Assembly (NCBI RefSeq): GCF_001045455.1 | Contig: NZ_LFNE01000012.1 | Location: 1-64,000, forward strand | Origin: Chryseobacterium sp. FH2 | GTDB taxonomy: Bacteria > Bacteroidota > Bacteroidia > Flavobacteriales > Weeksellaceae | DNA: 64,000 nt | Direction of reading: 5' to 3' | Shown here: positions 1 through 10,800 of the stretch, piece by piece | Position numbering within the stretch: position 1 is the first letter of the stretch | How the letters are laid out: each line of letters starts with the position of its first letter | Made by a program: the position numbers and the translations under genes | The notes under the pieces: model-generated | What the model was told of the DNA's origin: nothing | The model's database searches: none | The model's input: only the letters and a program-made list of their open reading frames with translations

Positions 1-170
1 TTAATCATGCGATTCGTTCTATGAAATGGCCAGGTCAAGCTGCCGTTGAGGTTTCTTTGATTACTATCCATAAAGGCGAATGGAAAAATCAATTTATTTT
101 AGATAATAAATCGGTAGATAGAATTACATCTTATTTGGATGATTCCGAAGTTATGGGAAAACCTATGCCG
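1..170 (+). repeat. Inverted repeat arm 1 (silent specificity cassette)
   Basis: Position n pairs with position 2536-n for every base from 1 to 170. Identity ends abruptly after the codons for K-P-M-P. The arm is cut by the window edge, so 170 bp is a minimum length. It lies inside coding sequence in both copies. Confidence 0.95.
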
Positions 171-1325
171 TTGTTGTCTAATAAAGGAAAGAGCTTTCAA
201 GGTAGTATAGTGTTGGGAAAGGGGTTTGTTCTATCCACTGAAAAAGCTAAAGAATTAATAAAAAAAGATCCAAGAAATAAGGATGTCCTTTTCCCATATT
301 TAAACGGTGATGACCTAAATAATGATCCAGAACAAAAACCTTCAAGATGGGTTATAAATTTCTTTGACTGGGATGAAGAAAAAGCGAAAACCTATCCCGA
401 TTGTTATGAGATTATAGAAAAATTAGTTAAGCCTGAAAGACAACGCTGGAAAAAAGACAATGAAGATAATGAGATTGTTGGGACGTATGCCTTGAGAAAA
501 CCATTACCTCAAAAGTGGTGGATATATGGTGAAAAAAGACCTGCTCTGTATAATGCCATATCTGAGTTAGACCAGGTAATGGTTATTGCACAAGTTTCTA
601 AAACTACCGCATTTGCTTTTACAAAACCAAATAAAGTTTTAGATGCTAAATTAAATGTATTCGCAAATAATTCGTTTACAATGTTTGCCTTTTTACAATC
701 AAATTTTCACATATATTGGGCGTGGAAATATTCTAGCACAATGAAAGCTGATTTAAGTTATGCTCCAACACAGGTTTTTGAAACATTTCCTTTTCCAGAA
801 GAAATTAAACAAGATATTAGAAATGAGATTGAAGATTTAGGAAGGAACTATTACAATGTTAGAAAGTCAATAATGCTTAAATATAAAATTGGCTTGACTC
901 GATTTTATAATATGTATCACTCTAAAGGAATACAAAATGAGATAGATTTACAAGATAAGCACTTAAGTTTCCTAATAAAATATTTGTCAAGAGTACAAAT
1001 TAATATTGAAACTAATGAAATTGTTAGTGACTTTAGTGAGTTTAGGAAAATTGCTATAAAACTGGATCAATTAATTATAAAATCATATAGATGGAGTGAG
1101 ATAGATTTAAGCCATGATTTTTATGAGCTTGAATATCTGCCAGAAAATGATAGGATACGTTTTTCTGTTCATCCAGATGCCCGTAGGGAAGTATTAAAAC
1201 GTTTATTGATGCTTAATCATCAACGTTACAAAGCCGAAACATCTGAAGGTCCAAAAAGTATTAAACCTATAAATAAAAAGACAGGTAATAAAATAAAAGA
1301 AAATAATTTCCCGAAGTTATTTTAA
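3..1325 (+). CDS. Silent C-terminal specificity half of an Eco57I-class methyltransferase (5' end off window)
   Basis: The product matches the C-terminal 400 residues of the methyltransferase encoded on the opposite strand at 1322-5026 and has no catalytic domain. The frame is open to the window edge (N-H-A-I-R-S before the first ATG at 21), so ATG 21 is not a real start. The first 50 or so residues are identical to the expressed gene. The middle, about 280 residues, has diverged as target recognition domains do. Shared landmarks persist (LFPYLNGDDLNN, SRWVINFFDW, ISELDQVMVI, F-ETFP, and a final DFYELEYLPENDR-like tail). Its stop overlaps the convergent stop of the expressed gene by 4 bp. Inference: a donor cassette for swapping DNA specificity, not an independently working enzyme. 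Confidence 0.85.
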   Translation, partial: NHAIRSMKWPGQAAVEVSLITIHKGEWKNQFILDNKSVDRITSYLDDSEVMGKPMPLLSNKGKSFQGSIVLGKGFVLSTEKAKELIKKDPRNKDVLFPYLNGDDLNNDPEQKPSRWVINFFDWDEEKAKTYPDCYEIIEKLVKPERQRWKKDNEDNEIVGTYALRKPLPQKWWIYGEKRPALYNAISELDQVMVIAQVSKTTAFAFTKPNKVLDAKLNVFANNSFTMFAFLQSNFHIYWAWKYSSTMKADLSYAPTQVFETFPFPEEIKQDIRNEIEDLGRNYYNVRKSIMLKYKIGLTRFYNMYHSKGIQNEIDLQDKHLSFLIKYLSRVQINIETNEIVSDFSEFRKIAIKLDQLIIKSYRWSEIDLSHDFYELEYLPENDRIRFSVHPDARREVLKRLLMLNHQRYKAETSEGPKSIKPINKKTGNKIKENNFPKLF

Positions 1326-4300
1326 TCTTCGGGAAACAAAGTATTTAAAGATTTTGAAACAATTTTTGATCTTTTGGTAACAATTTTATATAAAGTATCA
1401 GACTTTGATTGCGCTAGATTTAATAATAGCAATCGATTTAAGATTTCTTTTCTAGCAGTTGGATGTATTGTAAATCTTACGCGGTCATTTTCGGGCAGAT
1501 AATCCATTTCATAAAAATCATGGTTAAGATTTAAATCATCCCAACCATAAACTTTTAAAATCTGGTTGTCTAACTTAATCATAGTAGAACGCAGTTTTAC
1601 TATATCAATTTCAAATTCTGTTACTGAAATTGTACTTACTTCAGAGGTATTTTTATGCATAAAATTGTATAGTTTAGTTAAGCCTATCGCGTATTTTGTC
1701 ATTACATTTTTTCTTTGAAAATTTAATTCTTTTCCTATGTTTTCGGTACTTTCAATTAATGAATTAAGAATGTTTTTTGGTAAAGGGAAAGTCTCAAAAA
1801 CATCAGTGGGAGTATATCTCATATCCGCCTTCATCCTAGATGCATATTTCCAAGCCCATTCGTTATGAAAATTTGATGAAACAACAGAGAACAAAAAATG
1901 TGAAGTATCGGTAATCACTGCCAAAGCATTAGAAAAAACACTTTTTGAAGGGACAATTTGAAATGCAACGTATTTGCATGCTTGGTTAGGTATCACCATT
2001 ACCTGGTCTAACTCAGATATGGTAGCATAGAGTTCTTTTCTTGGTCTTAAAAACTGCCACCATTTTTCTTTACCGCCCTTATCCTTTTGAATAAGACGCT
2101 CTGGTTTGACGAGCCGTTCCACTATATCAAAGCAGTCTGGATAGCTTCGAGCCTTCTCTTCTGACCAATCAAAAAAGTTAATTACCCAACGAGACGGTTC
2201 TTGAGTAGGACTGTTATTGAGATCATCTCCATTCAAATAAGGAAATAATATTTCTTTGTTTCTTGAATCCTTTTTAATTAAGGCTAAAGCTTCTGCCGGT
2301 GTCAAAATAAATCCTTTTCCAAGAACAATGCTACCCTGAAAACTTTTACCTGAATTACTTTTTAGCGGCATAGGTTTTCCCATAACTTCGGAATCATCCA
2401 AATAAGATGTAATTCTATCTACCGATTTATTATCTAAAATAAATTGATTTTTCCATTCGCCTTTATGGATAGTAATCAAAGAAACCTCAACGGCAGCTTG
2501 ACCTGGCCATTTCATAGAACGAATCGCATGATTAATAACTCCATTGCTTGAAGATATCACATCTAACCCGCCTTCACGCGCAGAACCTTGAGCTATAGTG
2601 TTCGTAGAAATTAAAGACTGAAATCCATTTGTTTTGATTACATCAAAAATTCTTCTGAAAAAATAAGTAACTAAATCTACTGCTCCAATCGGTTTATAGG
2701 TATGTTTTAAATACTCAAGGAAGTTTGTTCCATAATTTCCAGTAAGCTTTTGTCCTCCTAAGAAAGGCGGATTACCTAAAATACAATCAAAACCACCTTG
2801 TTGGAAAACTTCTGGAAACTCTAGGAACCAATGAAAAAACTTTTTTTGCTCCGCTATTGCCATACTTGCTCCTCGATCTAAAATCTGAGTACCAGAATTC
2901 AAATAGGTTTTGTATTTACTATGTGTGGTGAGTTTTTCCTTATTTTCTGTTATTTTGGGAATAAAGAACTGTGCAACTTGTAAGTTAGCCAGTTGTTTAA
3001 GTCTAAACCATTTTTTGCCATTGGTTAAGTCTTCATAAGCTTTGGCTTTTTTTTCAATCTGCTCGGAAGTGGTTTCAGGCATTTGGTTAAACTGATTTAT
3101 AGATTTTTGTACGTCTACAAAATCTTCATTAACAGTATTTAAATCAAAAAGTTCGCTCATCTGCGATTTACGCTCATCATCATTACGTTTTTTAAAAGCG
3201 GAAGCTATTGTTTTTTCATCATCTGGAAGAGCCTTAAAAGCTTCACTAGCAATACCACTTTGAAGTTCTTCATAATGCGCTAATCCTAAAATAGCATTAC
3301 CATTTTTAATATGATGGTCTAAAAAATTCAAAGGCTCTCCTGGATCATGGGCTTCTAACCATAAAGCTACTTTACATAATTCTACCGCTAAAGGATTTAA
3401 GTCGACACCATAAATACAGTTTTTGATTACATCACGAATTGCTATACGTAAAACAGACGGCGTAGGTTGATCTTCATTGCTTCTTATCCTTGCCAGCTCA
3501 AATCCAATTCTCCTTGCAGCGGAAAGTAAGATGTGCCCACTTCCACAGGCTACATCACATACCGTAATACTCAATAGTGATTTTTCAGGATCAGCTTCTT
3601 TTAATTTCTCGGCAATAATGTAATCCAGAGAATGTGTGATTAATGGCTTTACTAATTCTTCAGGAGTATAGTGCGATCCTGATGAAGATCTTGCGTCACC
3701 TTGTTTAAATCGAAATACGTCATTTTCTACTACCGGCTCAAATTCTAAAAGTCCTTCATATACTGAACCAAATTCTTCTACATCTAAGTCAGCATAATTT
3801 ACTCTAATTATCTGTCTGTTTTCATTTTCAAATGTGACTAGGGACTTAAAGACATTAAGAACATCCTTATTGTTTAAAGTAGTTGATTCGATACTCTTGA
3901 TAGCATTTTGACTAAAGATCCCGGAACTTAGTGCATCAATTCCCAATTCTTTACCATAACTTCTATCTTCAAAAAGTCTGAATGTTGTCATTAGTGATTG
4001 CCATAAGTCCGTTTTCTTTGGATCAATATAAATGGCTTTATTAACTAAAAATGTAAGACGCTGAATGCTGTAATATTGATAATAGACATCTTTTAGCTTC
4101 TTTTCATCTTCGGTTAAGTTCTCTTTGTAGATCAGATTTCGCTCTTCAATAACTAATAGGAATAATATCCGATAAACAGATCTTAAAATGTGCAGATAAT
4201 AATCTTTTGCTGAAAGTTTCCCTATTTCAAAAGCATTTCTTAATTCCGTGTTTTCTTGTTGTGAAAGTAAACCGTTAGCCAAAGTGACTATTGAATTTTC

Positions 4301-5026
4301 TACAGCCATACTTAGCCGCTCACGGATGCGTGAACCTGATGCTAAAGCCTCATTATGATAATATTCAAGCGTAGCATCTTTCCCATCTTCTTTTTTATCA
4401 TTAATGCGCGAAGCGTGCAACAAACGGTAGAAAATAGCAAATTCAGCGTAATGCCCTTCCTCCATCATCTGTTCCAAATTGAACTCCAGATAACTTAATC
4501 TCGAAAGTCGAGTAGCATCACGCAATACACGAAAGTAATTTCCATTGGTTACAAAGCCATAAATGTATTCCGTAGAATTAATATATTCTTGTACCAATGA
4601 GTGAGGCGATAATCTCGGCCCATTCTCGGCTTTTTTATCCATTGACTGTTCACTGCCTACAATATGCATAGGAAAACCATCTTTATTGGAAGCTCTGTGA
4701 GATATAGCGTAGGATTTTCCATTGATAATTTCCGCATTGGAAAGTGCAACCTCATAGCCTAAAAGATTGAGAAGCGGAATAATCCAATATTTACGGGTTT
4801 CAGAAACTCCTTTATCTATTTCAGAAAATGAGCTTCTTTTTTGTTTAAAGATTTGCCAATGTGTATTGAGCAGGCTCCAAGCGTTATTTATTTCATCACG
4901 GACTAATTCACTGGGTTTTAATCCAAAATCTTGGGGTTTCTGAAAACTGATATCATCCTGACGAATTTTTTCAAGAATTTCGCTGGTGAAAATGTTCCCC
5001 TGTATATTTATGGTTGTTAATTTCAT
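1322..5026 (-). CDS. Eco57I-class adenine-specific DNA methyltransferase (DISARM DrmMI-like / PglX-like)
   Basis: Large (1234 residues) gamma-type N6-adenine methyltransferase. Visible motifs are an H-Y-T-P entry motif, SAM-binding motif I (D-V-A-C-G-S-G-H), and catalytic motif IV (N-P-P-F). The N-terminal 200 residues resemble the nuclease or accessory region of type IIG enzymes, but no clear catalytic set was identified. The last 350 residues are the specificity half, duplicated at 3-1325. The gene is the third of a minus-strand operon, starting 2 bp after the SNF2 helicase stop. By analogy with class 1 DISARM it would mark host DNA so that the partner helicases spare it. A BREX PglX-type enzyme is an alternative, but no pglZ or brxC is visible. 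Confidence 0.85.
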   Translation of the reverse strand: MKLTTINIQGNIFTSEILEKIRQDDISFQKPQDFGLKPSELVRDEINNAWSLLNTHWQIFKQKRSSFSEIDKGVSETRKYWIIPLLNLLGYEVALSNAEIINGKSYAISHRASNKDGFPMHIVGSEQSMDKKAENGPRLSPHSLVQEYINSTEYIYGFVTNGNYFRVLRDATRLSRLSYLEFNLEQMMEEGHYAEFAIFYRLLHASRINDKKEDGKDATLEYYHNEALASGSRIRERLSMAVENSIVTLANGLLSQQENTELRNAFEIGKLSAKDYYLHILRSVYRILFLLVIEERNLIYKENLTEDEKKLKDVYYQYYSIQRLTFLVNKAIYIDPKKTDLWQSLMTTFRLFEDRSYGKELGIDALSSGIFSQNAIKSIESTTLNNKDVLNVFKSLVTFENENRQIIRVNYADLDVEEFGSVYEGLLEFEPVVENDVFRFKQGDARSSSGSHYTPEELVKPLITHSLDYIIAEKLKEADPEKSLLSITVCDVACGSGHILLSAARRIGFELARIRSNEDQPTPSVLRIAIRDVIKNCIYGVDLNPLAVELCKVALWLEAHDPGEPLNFLDHHIKNGNAILGLAHYEELQSGIASEAFKALPDDEKTIASAFKKRNDDERKSQMSELFDLNTVNEDFVDVQKSINQFNQMPETTSEQIEKKAKAYEDLTNGKKWFRLKQLANLQVAQFFIPKITENKEKLTTHSKYKTYLNSGTQILDRGASMAIAEQKKFFHWFLEFPEVFQQGGFDCILGNPPFLGGQKLTGNYGTNFLEYLKHTYKPIGAVDLVTYFFRRIFDVIKTNGFQSLISTNTIAQGSAREGGLDVISSSNGVINHAIRSMKWPGQAAVEVSLITIHKGEWKNQFILDNKSVDRITSYLDDSEVMGKPMPLKSNSGKSFQGSIVLGKGFILTPAEALALIKKDSRNKEILFPYLNGDDLNNSPTQEPSRWVINFFDWSEEKARSYPDCFDIVERLVKPERLIQKDKGGKEKWWQFLRPRKELYATISELDQVMVIPNQACKYVAFQIVPSKSVFSNALAVITDTSHFLFSVVSSNFHNEWAWKYASRMKADMRYTPTDVFETFPLPKNILNSLIESTENIGKELNFQRKNVMTKYAIGLTKLYNFMHKNTSEVSTISVTEFEIDIVKLRSTMIKLDNQILKVYGWDDLNLNHDFYEMDYLPENDRVRFTIHPTARKEILNRLLLLNLAQSKSDTLYKIVTKRSKIVSKSLNTLFPED
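2366..2535 (-). repeat. Inverted repeat arm 2 (expressed methyltransferase)
   Basis: Exact reverse complement of 1-170. It encodes roughly residues 831-887 of the methyltransferase, just after the catalytic NPPF block and just before the variable specificity half. Recombination here would join the catalytic half to the other specificity half in frame. Confidence 0.95.
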
Positions 5027-5028
5027 AG

Positions 5029-7866
5029 TTAAAAAAGAGATTTAGGTTTTGGCAAGAGGATATAGACGCCCATAACATCGGGTGGAAGTACCGGAGTAGA
5101 TTTTTCGTAACTACGTCCGCCAATCAAAGTTTTAAATCTTCCGTGCGCTTCTACCAATCTATCTGCACGTTGCGTGGCAATTTCTATAAATGCATCTTTC
5201 TTATTTTCAAAAGAATTTAGCTCTAATGTTAAAATTTGCTGTTGTTGTTCAATAGACATATTACTTAAAGGAATGGATTCATTCAGCAACTTGTTAGATG
5301 TTTCAAAATCAATATCCTGTAAAATATTCCCATTTTCTCTGTATCCCCAAAGATACATTTCTTCTGCTACGGATTCATTTTTGGAACGGACTTCTTTGAC
5401 TACATTTCTAACCCTAAACATAACTAAAGTCGTTTTACTTTGGACGCTTTCGGTTTGTATCACACTAGTTCTTGCTAAACCATAAGAATTACCTTTTTCC
5501 TCAAATGCGTTACTTACTATATAATGACAGAGTTGCTCGACAAAACGATGATTTCGTCCAATATATTGATAGCCTTTTGGAGTGGGAGAATTAAAAGCAA
5601 TCTTAACTTCTGTTTTTCCTTTTAATTTTTCTGTTTTAGAAAGTAACGAAATTTGAAGATGCTTTGGAAGGTTTGTTGTCTGTACCTTATACCCATCAAA
5701 ATCCGATATCACAGATGCTCCTAATGATTGTAAGGCAAATACAGTAAAATTTTCCACAACTTTTGGATCACCAATAGCTTCATCTACTTCTTGCAGGTCT
5801 TTTTTTATTGCTTCAGCATCTACAGATTCCTGAGCAAAAATAGAGCGTAAGTTTTCTCCTTTTTTACGGGCCATCTCCAACTCGTTATCAATTCTTATTT
5901 TATCTTCAGCAAAAAGGATCAACTGTTCTGTTTCTGAAGCAGTCTTCAAAATTTTCTGTGTCAGTTCTGTCATCAGCGACTTATTGTTTTCACCAATAGG
6001 AATGGTAACTCCAATACTTTTTTGAATTTCGCGCACTTTACGAATTAATACTTCCAGAATAAACTTATCCATTGGATTATTTTCTCCATAAAGCATATAG
6101 GTTTTAATATCCTTGGAAGCTTGTCCAAAACGATCAACTCTACCTTCCCGCTGTTCAATTCGATTGGGGTTCCAGGGAAGGTCATAGTGCAATACTGCAT
6201 TGAAATGGTCTTGCAAATTGATCCCTTCACTTAAACAATCTGTAGCTACAAGCACTCTTTTTTCCTGTTCTCCCATTCTTCCAATTTCTTCTTTACGCTG
6301 CTCATCCGCTAGTTCAGAAGTAATCGCCTGTACTAATACATTTTTAGGAAGAACTTCTTTTAGTTTCTCTTCCACATATTTTGCTGTTGCAATATAATGA
6401 CAGAAAATAATTGGCTGGAAGCCTTCCTTTAGCCATTTTCTTATCAGATCAATAGTATGTTTTATTTTAAAATCTGTTTCTGTATTTTCATTTAGAAACT
6501 CTGCTTGTTTTAATAATTTAGTCAGACCTTCCAATTCAGCTGTCCTATAATCAACCGCATTTAATAAATCTGATCTTGAAAAATCTACTCCAAAATCATT
6601 TTCTTCAAATAAAGTATTTTCAACAGCATCTGTACTAATTTCAGTAAGTTCTTCCTCTAAAGTCAGTTTTGCATGGCGATTTGCCAACATTTCTTGAGCC
6701 ATAGCTGGACTTGACATAGCTCCTTTAATTAAAGCAATTGCCGCCCAAGAACGCAAAAGTCTTGTATTTTCATTATCTGTTTTTACATCTGAAATCCCTC
6801 TTGCAAATGCAACAAGTTGATTATAAAAAGCTTTAGTATCTTCTGATAACGTGAAAGCGACTTCTTTAGAATCTCTTTCAGGAAACAACGTATCTTCATT
6901 CAGCCATCTACGAATATTTTCACGCTTACGCTGTATAAAATATTGTGCAATTTTCCGTCTGTCAGCTTGCTCCAATTGTTCAAAATTCAGTTGTCGGAAA
7001 GATGGATTTAATAAGCCTAAAAGAGAAAGAAATTCTTCATCCTTACCACTATGAGGTGTAGCTGTGAGTAATACTAAATGTCGATTTTTATTTGCAGCAA
7101 TATCATGAATTAGGTTATATCGTTGTTGTTGATTTTTTGACGACGCTCCTTTAGGTAAGGCACAGGTATGCGCTTCGTCCACAACAACCAATTCAGGGCA
7201 GTCATTTAAAAAGATTCCTCTGCGTTTATCTGTTTTTATATAATCAACCGAAATTACCTGATATGGGACATGGTAAAAGACCGATCGATCATCAGGCACC
7301 ATACGATCTAAGCGGGATGCTGTACTGGAACGGATAATTTCTGCATCAATATCCAACTTATCCTTCAATTCTTGCTGCCATTGTTCACATAAATGAGGCG
7401 GGCAAATCACTGCAAATTTTTTGATTTCACCTCTTTCAATTAGTTCTTTGATAATGAGTAAAGCCTCAATAGTCTTTCCAATACCTACATCATCAGCAAT
7501 CAACAATCGGGTAACATCCTGTTTTAATGCCATTACTAAAGGAACGACCTGATATGACCTAGGCCTGAAGGATAGTTTGCCCATACTCCTAAATGGACCT
7601 GCGGCATTTCTTAAAGAAAGTCGGGATGCATTATACAGAAGTTTTGCCGTTTCAAAATTCCCGATTTGATTTGGTGTAGGTTCTTTAAAAGAGGCTTTTT
7701 CTACTGTCTCGATATCTTTTGCTAATGGCATAAAAATACCTGTTGTTTCCTCATCGGAACCTCCAAGTGGTTTAACTAACAGAATATTATCTTCATTAGA
7801 AGGGAGTACCATCCAGTCACGATTTCTATATCGTACTAAATTGCCCGGACTATATTTATTATTCAT
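5029..7866 (-). CDS. SNF2-type helicase/translocase (DISARM DrmD-like)
   Basis: A 945-residue superfamily 2 ATPase. Visible motifs are Walker A (D-D-V-G-I-G-K-T, about residue 126), motif II (V-V-D-E-A-H), motif III (L-T-A-T-P-H-S-G) and motif VI (N-R-I-E-Q-R-E-G-R-V-D-R-F-G-Q). The short N-terminal region before the core and a long alpha-helical C-terminus fit the DrmD-type helicases of class 1 DISARM. The gene lies between the giant helicase (28 bp upstream) and the methyltransferase (2 bp downstream), so the three are almost certainly co-transcribed. Expected role: ATP-driven translocation on invading DNA. The DISARM name is inferred from gene content and was not tested by profile search. 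Confidence 0.85.
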   Translation of the reverse strand: MNNKYSPGNLVRYRNRDWMVLPSNEDNILLVKPLGGSDEETTGIFMPLAKDIETVEKASFKEPTPNQIGNFETAKLLYNASRLSLRNAAGPFRSMGKLSFRPRSYQVVPLVMALKQDVTRLLIADDVGIGKTIEALLIIKELIERGEIKKFAVICPPHLCEQWQQELKDKLDIDAEIIRSSTASRLDRMVPDDRSVFYHVPYQVISVDYIKTDKRRGIFLNDCPELVVVDEAHTCALPKGASSKNQQQRYNLIHDIAANKNRHLVLLTATPHSGKDEEFLSLLGLLNPSFRQLNFEQLEQADRRKIAQYFIQRKRENIRRWLNEDTLFPERDSKEVAFTLSEDTKAFYNQLVAFARGISDVKTDNENTRLLRSWAAIALIKGAMSSPAMAQEMLANRHAKLTLEEELTEISTDAVENTLFEENDFGVDFSRSDLLNAVDYRTAELEGLTKLLKQAEFLNENTETDFKIKHTIDLIRKWLKEGFQPIIFCHYIATAKYVEEKLKEVLPKNVLVQAITSELADEQRKEEIGRMGEQEKRVLVATDCLSEGINLQDHFNAVLHYDLPWNPNRIEQREGRVDRFGQASKDIKTYMLYGENNPMDKFILEVLIRKVREIQKSIGVTIPIGENNKSLMTELTQKILKTASETEQLILFAEDKIRIDNELEMARKKGENLRSIFAQESVDAEAIKKDLQEVDEAIGDPKVVENFTVFALQSLGASVISDFDGYKVQTTNLPKHLQISLLSKTEKLKGKTEVKIAFNSPTPKGYQYIGRNHRFVEQLCHYIVSNAFEEKGNSYGLARTSVIQTESVQSKTTLVMFRVRNVVKEVRSKNESVAEEMYLWGYRENGNILQDIDFETSNKLLNESIPLSNMSIEQQQQILTLELNSFENKKDAFIEIATQRADRLVEAHGRFKTLIGGRSYEKSTPVLPPDVMGVYILLPKPKSLF

Positions 7867-7894
7867 TCTATATCTATGTTCTAAACCTAAAAGG

Positions 7895-10800
7895 TTATTG
7901 TACTTTTCTAAAAATATCTTTACGTCTTTTGATCAAATCTTCCAAAGATTCCGTGTAGTGCCATCGTACAACATCGTGTGATCCCTCTTTTAGTATCTGA
8001 TCAATCATTTGATCACGTTTTTTAACTTCTTCAAGGTCATGTACAGAACCATCACAGAATATTAATGTAAATCCAGAACTGGTCTTGTACACAAAATCTG
8101 CATTTATATAATAACTATCCAGATTTACCTGTGCCCGATCGGGAAGTGAATATCCATTTTCATATAGATGCCTTATGAGCTTCAGCTCTGTACTGCTATT
8201 CTTATCATATGCTTCTAGTAAATAACGATATTGTTCTTCCCGATCATTTTTACCTCCCTGAACAATTTCAATATCACAATCCATTAAATATTCTAAAACT
8301 TCTTTGATAATATGTCGGTTCAGTTGTTGATGATAAATTTGATTATAATAGCTTAATAAATCTTGATAAGTTGCGTGAGGCAGTTTTTTACCTTGTTCGG
8401 TTTCCTCTCTGGTTTCTAAGTCAAAATGAAGGACCTCATAGCTAATTTTAAACCATTCTTTCATTTTGGGAGGATCCATTAATTGTGAAAGAATACCAAG
8501 GGAGCCTTCCGATGCTTCGTGGATAAGAATATTAGGTCTTTCTTTATCTCCCATTACACTAACAGCCATTTCGCTTTCTTCTACAAGAAATAATTTTTCT
8601 ATCCCTCTTTTTAAAGCATAGCTAAGAGACACAACCTGATCAGGTGTTGTTCCAATATTACCGAGGGGCTGAATATATAGAACATCAGCAGTATCTTTGG
8701 TAAAAAGCATTATTTCCTTGGTATTATCAATTAGCTCTTGATTATTGTTTAGATTTCTCTCTTGTATCCAAACACCATTTCTTTGATCGATCTTGAAGCC
8801 TGATTGTTGTGATCTTCTTGCTTTTTTATTAAGCTTAATAAGACTCGCCGTTTTACTAAAATATAATTGTAGTAGCTTCTCACCACCTTTTTTTAAAACA
8901 ACTGATTCTGTATTTTCAATTCCATGAGGGAAATTAAAATATGATGTAACTTCATAACCTGAACGACTTCTTTCTTCTTCAATACAAGAGATTTTCTGTA
9001 AAGGAATACCTTCGCATTCTGATAACTCTATGACTTTTGTATATAACTCCATAGCATCTCCTACAAGGGACTTTCTATTAATTGGATCAATATTAGCCAA
9101 ATCAATTTCTTCATTCATAAAAGCGTAACCAGTCTTGCTAGAAACCTTTATTTTTTGTAAGTTATGCTCTATGTCTGAAATCATCATTCTATTAAGCCTA
9201 AATTTATTACCAGAATGATAAACTGTGTTTAATGGGCCGAATTCGGATAAAGCCAAAGCGCGAGGTCTTGAAATAACTTCTACATCATCTTGATAGCTTT
9301 TCCCTAGTACAGCTCGAACTGGAAGACGAGTGAAATTATAACCAGGTAAAAAACCTTCTGCAGCCAAATAACGAAATACATAAAACTCAGAATTGCTTGA
9401 ACTCTGCTGCTCTTCATTTTTTAGTAAAGCTATCTGTTTTCTGGCAAATCTTTCTTGTTTAGCTGCTTCTTTTCGCTCTGTGCTATCTGATTTATAAGTA
9501 TGATTATCCAAAATTGATTGCGCTTTATTTCTGAGCATACAAGCATTTTGAAACATTTTGATCCAGCGCTTGAATGAAGAGTCAAAATGGGCTGGGAATT
9601 TCTCAATTTTGTCTAAAATCCATAATTGTGTAAACCAGACGGTTTTATCAAGCTCTGGCAGTAAAGAATATGCTATCTTTTCAAATTCCAGCAATAATTC
9701 TTTTTTCATAATAGAAACAAGATGTTCTATTCTTTCCAATATATCATGCTTTAAGAATACATTTCTTTCATCAGATAAATCTAATACGTCCGCTGCTGAA
9801 GTTTTTAGTTCTTTAATCTCAAGTTTCATTAGAAGAAAAGCATTGAGGTGTGAGACGATTAATTCCTCATTAATCAAATCAATCCTAGGCGGTTGTACAA
9901 TGCCAGCGACCATTTCTGAGGAATTATTAAAATAATTGACATCGTGAGGAGACATCGTGGAACAGTACGTAAAAACCAATGCAGTCTGTCCGCCTCTTCC
10001 CGCACGTCCACTTCTTTGAGCATAGTTTGCAGCGTTTGGAGGTACATTTCGCATATGTACAATGTTTAAATTGGCAATGTCAATTCCTAATTCCATAGTA
10101 GGAGAGCAGTATAAAGTGGATATTTCTCCTTTTCTAAAAGCATCCTCACGATTAATTCTTTCCTGTGCACCAATTTGACCAGTGTGTTCTTTAGCAATCA
10201 ACTCTTTTTTGAATTGACTAAAGTCAAATTGATACAACTTTTTAAAATATGGATTTGGTTGAATTTCGAGTAATTCGTTTTGATAATTAAGCCTTGTTTT
10301 ATCAATTTCTACTATACCATCCGCGTTGTGTTTCCAAGTAATATTATCGACAATCAATTTATAAAGATCTTGATTTGGCAAACGTTTATCATTTGTCTTT
10401 CTTATAAAATTTGTTTCGCATAATACTTTCAGAATATCATTGATCCACAACTCATATTCGTCTTTCTTTAATTTTGCTAGACCGGATTCGATTCGTTCAC
10501 GATTCAAATATTTTCCTAAACTTGAACGAACACCAATAGATGCATCAAAAATTCCTTTTACTTTAGGTTTGATAGAACCGACAACCATTACTCGAGGTTT
10601 ATCTAATTTTTCTTCTATACCCAGTGACCATGGTTTATCTACATCTAATAAATCCTTTATCAATGTTTCAATATTAGCGACATTATCAAAAAAGCGATGA
10701 TCTAGAGCAAAGTTTGTTCTAAAATAGTCAAGTATATTTTTTAAAATCTCATACCTTTTTGCAGCTGTTAATTCTTCAAGAAATTCTATGTCTTTAAATT

